From an uncultured Desulfobacterales bacterium (GTDB taxonomy: Bacteria; Desulfobacterota; Desulfobacteria; Desulfobacterales; JAFDCJ01), in NCBI GenBank assembly GCA_945787595.1, contig CALZJV010000862.1, forward strand, positions 1-5,958: a stretch of DNA of 5,958 bases, written 5' to 3'. The position numbers were made by a program, and so were the translations under genes. Below, piece after piece: positions 5,026 to 5,958 of this stretch (positions are counted from its first letter, which is position 1; every line of letters begins with the position of its first letter). The notes under the pieces are model-generated. The model had not been told where the DNA came from, ran no database searches, and saw only the letters and a program-made list of their open reading frames with translations.

Positions 5026-5045
5026 GTAAGCGTCAATTAAACCCC
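5026..5045. repeat. Putative IS66 terminal inverted repeat
   Basis: The sequence starts GTAAGCG, the usual IS66-family tip. Its partner is not in the window, so the exact inner limit is unknown and the assigned length is nominal. Confidence 0.6.
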
Positions 5046-5100
5046 ACGGGCTGGACGTCGGAGCAGCGGCCATGGTTCTGCGGTAGGAAGGCCGTCAGTC

Positions 5101-5958
5101 TTAGCCGATGACTGCGATAGTGGCGGGGTCAATGTTTTGCGGCAGCAGGTCTTTGAGATCTTGTTTGGTTTGAGCTAACGGCAATTTTTTAAATATATAC
5201 CGCAGGTAGGCATAAGGTTCCAGACCGTTTGCTTTGGCCGTCTCGATAAGACTAAAGAAAGTCGCACTGGCTTTTGCACCATCCGGGCTGCCGGCGAACA
5301 GCCAGTTCTTTCTACCCACCACAAAGGGGCGGATGGCATTTTCGACCAGGTTGTTGTCCGGTCTTAACCGGCCGTCCTCTAAATAAATGAGTAGTTTTTT
5401 CCAATTGGACAGCGTATAGCTGATTGCCCTACCCAATAAGCCTTTGGGCGGTGTCAGTGGCTGTTTAGTCTCCAGCCAGCCTTTGAACTTTTCTAAAAGC
5501 GGTTTGGCTTTTTCCTGGCGCAGCTGATAGATTTGTATAGTGTCCAATTGCCGCCGCTTGGCCTCTTTTTCGATTTGATACAGATTTCCTATGTAGTCCA
5601 AGGCTTCATCGGCAAGGCTTTTGGGATTGGTCCGTTTCGACCGATGTTTTTTGCGGACTTTAACGACTTTGACAAATTTACGCCGTGAATGAGCCCAGCA
5701 TCCCAAATGCACAATATTGGCACTTTGATCAAGGTGATCATAACCGGCAAAGTCATCACTTTGAATGTACCCGTGGTAGTCGTTTAAAAACTCAAGGGCC
5801 ACTCGTCCACTACGGGTGCGCTGATATTGATACAGCAAAGTCGGACTATCCGGTGGACCGCCGCGAAATACCCACATGTACGATTTAGTGGTATTATCTC
5901 GACCCGCTTCGTTTAATACCTGAAGCGGCGTTTCATCAATACCGATCAGTGGTCCGCT
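5101..5958 (-). CDS. tnpC: IS66-family transposase (TnpC), C-terminal 285 residues, 5' end outside the window
   Basis: The minus-strand frame is open from the window edge to the TAA at 5101-5103. It begins SGPLIGIDETPLQVLNEAG, so it is not a start: the N-terminal leucine-rich and zinc-finger regions lie outside. An internal ATG at 5877 is not the true start. The visible part holds the DDE catalytic core of IS66 transposases: the first Asp in IDET (visible residue 8), the second in YIQSDDFAGYDHL (about 68-69) and the Glu in PDNNLVENAIRP (about 206). It also has the family motif HLGCWAHSRRKF and the C-terminal IS66 segment SLIETAKANGLEPYAYLRYIFKKLP. No stop or frameshift interrupts the visible part, so the enzyme may be functional if the rest is intact. 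It cuts and joins the ends of its own element. Confidence 0.93.
   Translation of the reverse strand, partial: SGPLIGIDETPLQVLNEAGRDNTTKSYMWVFRGGPPDSPTLLYQYQRTRSGRVALEFLNDYHGYIQSDDFAGYDHLDQSANIVHLGCWAHSRRKFVKVVKVRKKHRSKRTNPKSLADEALDYIGNLYQIEKEAKRRQLDTIQIYQLRQEKAKPLLEKFKGWLETKQPLTPPKGLLGRAISYTLSNWKKLLIYLEDGRLRPDNNLVENAIRPFVVGRKNWLFAGSPDGAKASATFFSLIETAKANGLEPYAYLRYIFKKLPLAQTKQDLKDLLPQNIDPATIAVIG

Larger units (their letters stand above)
5026..5958 (-). mobile_element. IS66-family insertion sequence, 3' portion, runs off the window
   Basis: The segment contains the end of an IS66 transposase gene plus the terminal region downstream of it. The predicted outer end is at 5026, where the plus strand reads GTAAGCGTCAATTAAACC; IS66-family terminal repeats typically begin GTAAGCG, and the distance to the transposase stop (75 bases) is typical. 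The eight bases outside, TTAGTATC (5018-5025), are the expected target-site duplication length for this family. The other end and the accessory genes tnpA and tnpB lie beyond the window, so completeness cannot be judged. Confidence 0.8.

Noticed and set aside
5685..5888. Plus-strand 67-residue frame over the transposase gene
   Set aside because: It is antisense to a clear IS66 transposase with conserved catalytic motifs.

Overview
The window looks like a piece of an accessory region from a moderately AT-rich Gram-negative bacterium. Gene style (a small GMGW-type membrane protein, a stand-alone homocysteine S-methyltransferase domain, a nucleotidyltransferase/TPM pair) would fit a sulfate-reducer-like member of the Desulfobacterota. 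That placement is an impression from protein style and is not proven by any marker gene here.

Layout. Positions 1-59 hold the last codons of an upstream gene that overlaps, by ATGA, a small secreted or membrane-anchored protein (56-361). That protein resembles SHOCT-type proteins without the SHOCT tail. A zinc-type homocysteine S-methyltransferase domain protein follows (348-1250), then a class I SAM-dependent methyltransferase (1424-2074) with its own ribosome binding site. Positions 2075-2838 are AT-rich. They contain a duplicated Shine-Dalgarno-like motif with nearby complementary CCTC segments, and one small cysteine-containing ORF of unknown function (2340-2561). From 2839 a translationally coupled pair encodes a nucleotidyltransferase-fold protein (2839-3576) and a TPM/YgcG-type exported protein with a glycine-rich tail (3560-4291). 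Next come a 29-codon LemA-like stub (4410-4499) and the C-terminal end of an alpha-carbonic anhydrase (about 4508-4765). On the minus strand, the end of the window is the 3' part of an IS66-family element: its terminal GTAAGCG lies at 5026 and the transposase gene runs off the window edge.

How it fits together. The most notable feature is accumulated gene damage within about 1.5 kb next to the IS66 element. The TPM domain seems to lack about 20 internal residues. The LemA-like gene stops just after its membrane anchor, and the following sequence is a headless carbonic anhydrase. That remnant carries a perfect 46-bp tandem duplication that shifts its last codons; removing one copy restores a plausible carbonic anhydrase C-terminus ending in NARAILK and a stop. 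I found no CRISPR array, tRNA, rRNA or defence system, and nothing I can defend as a wholly new system. The best leads are the decay scars, the nucleotidyltransferase-TPM coupling, and the duplicated leader motif before the small cysteine ORF.
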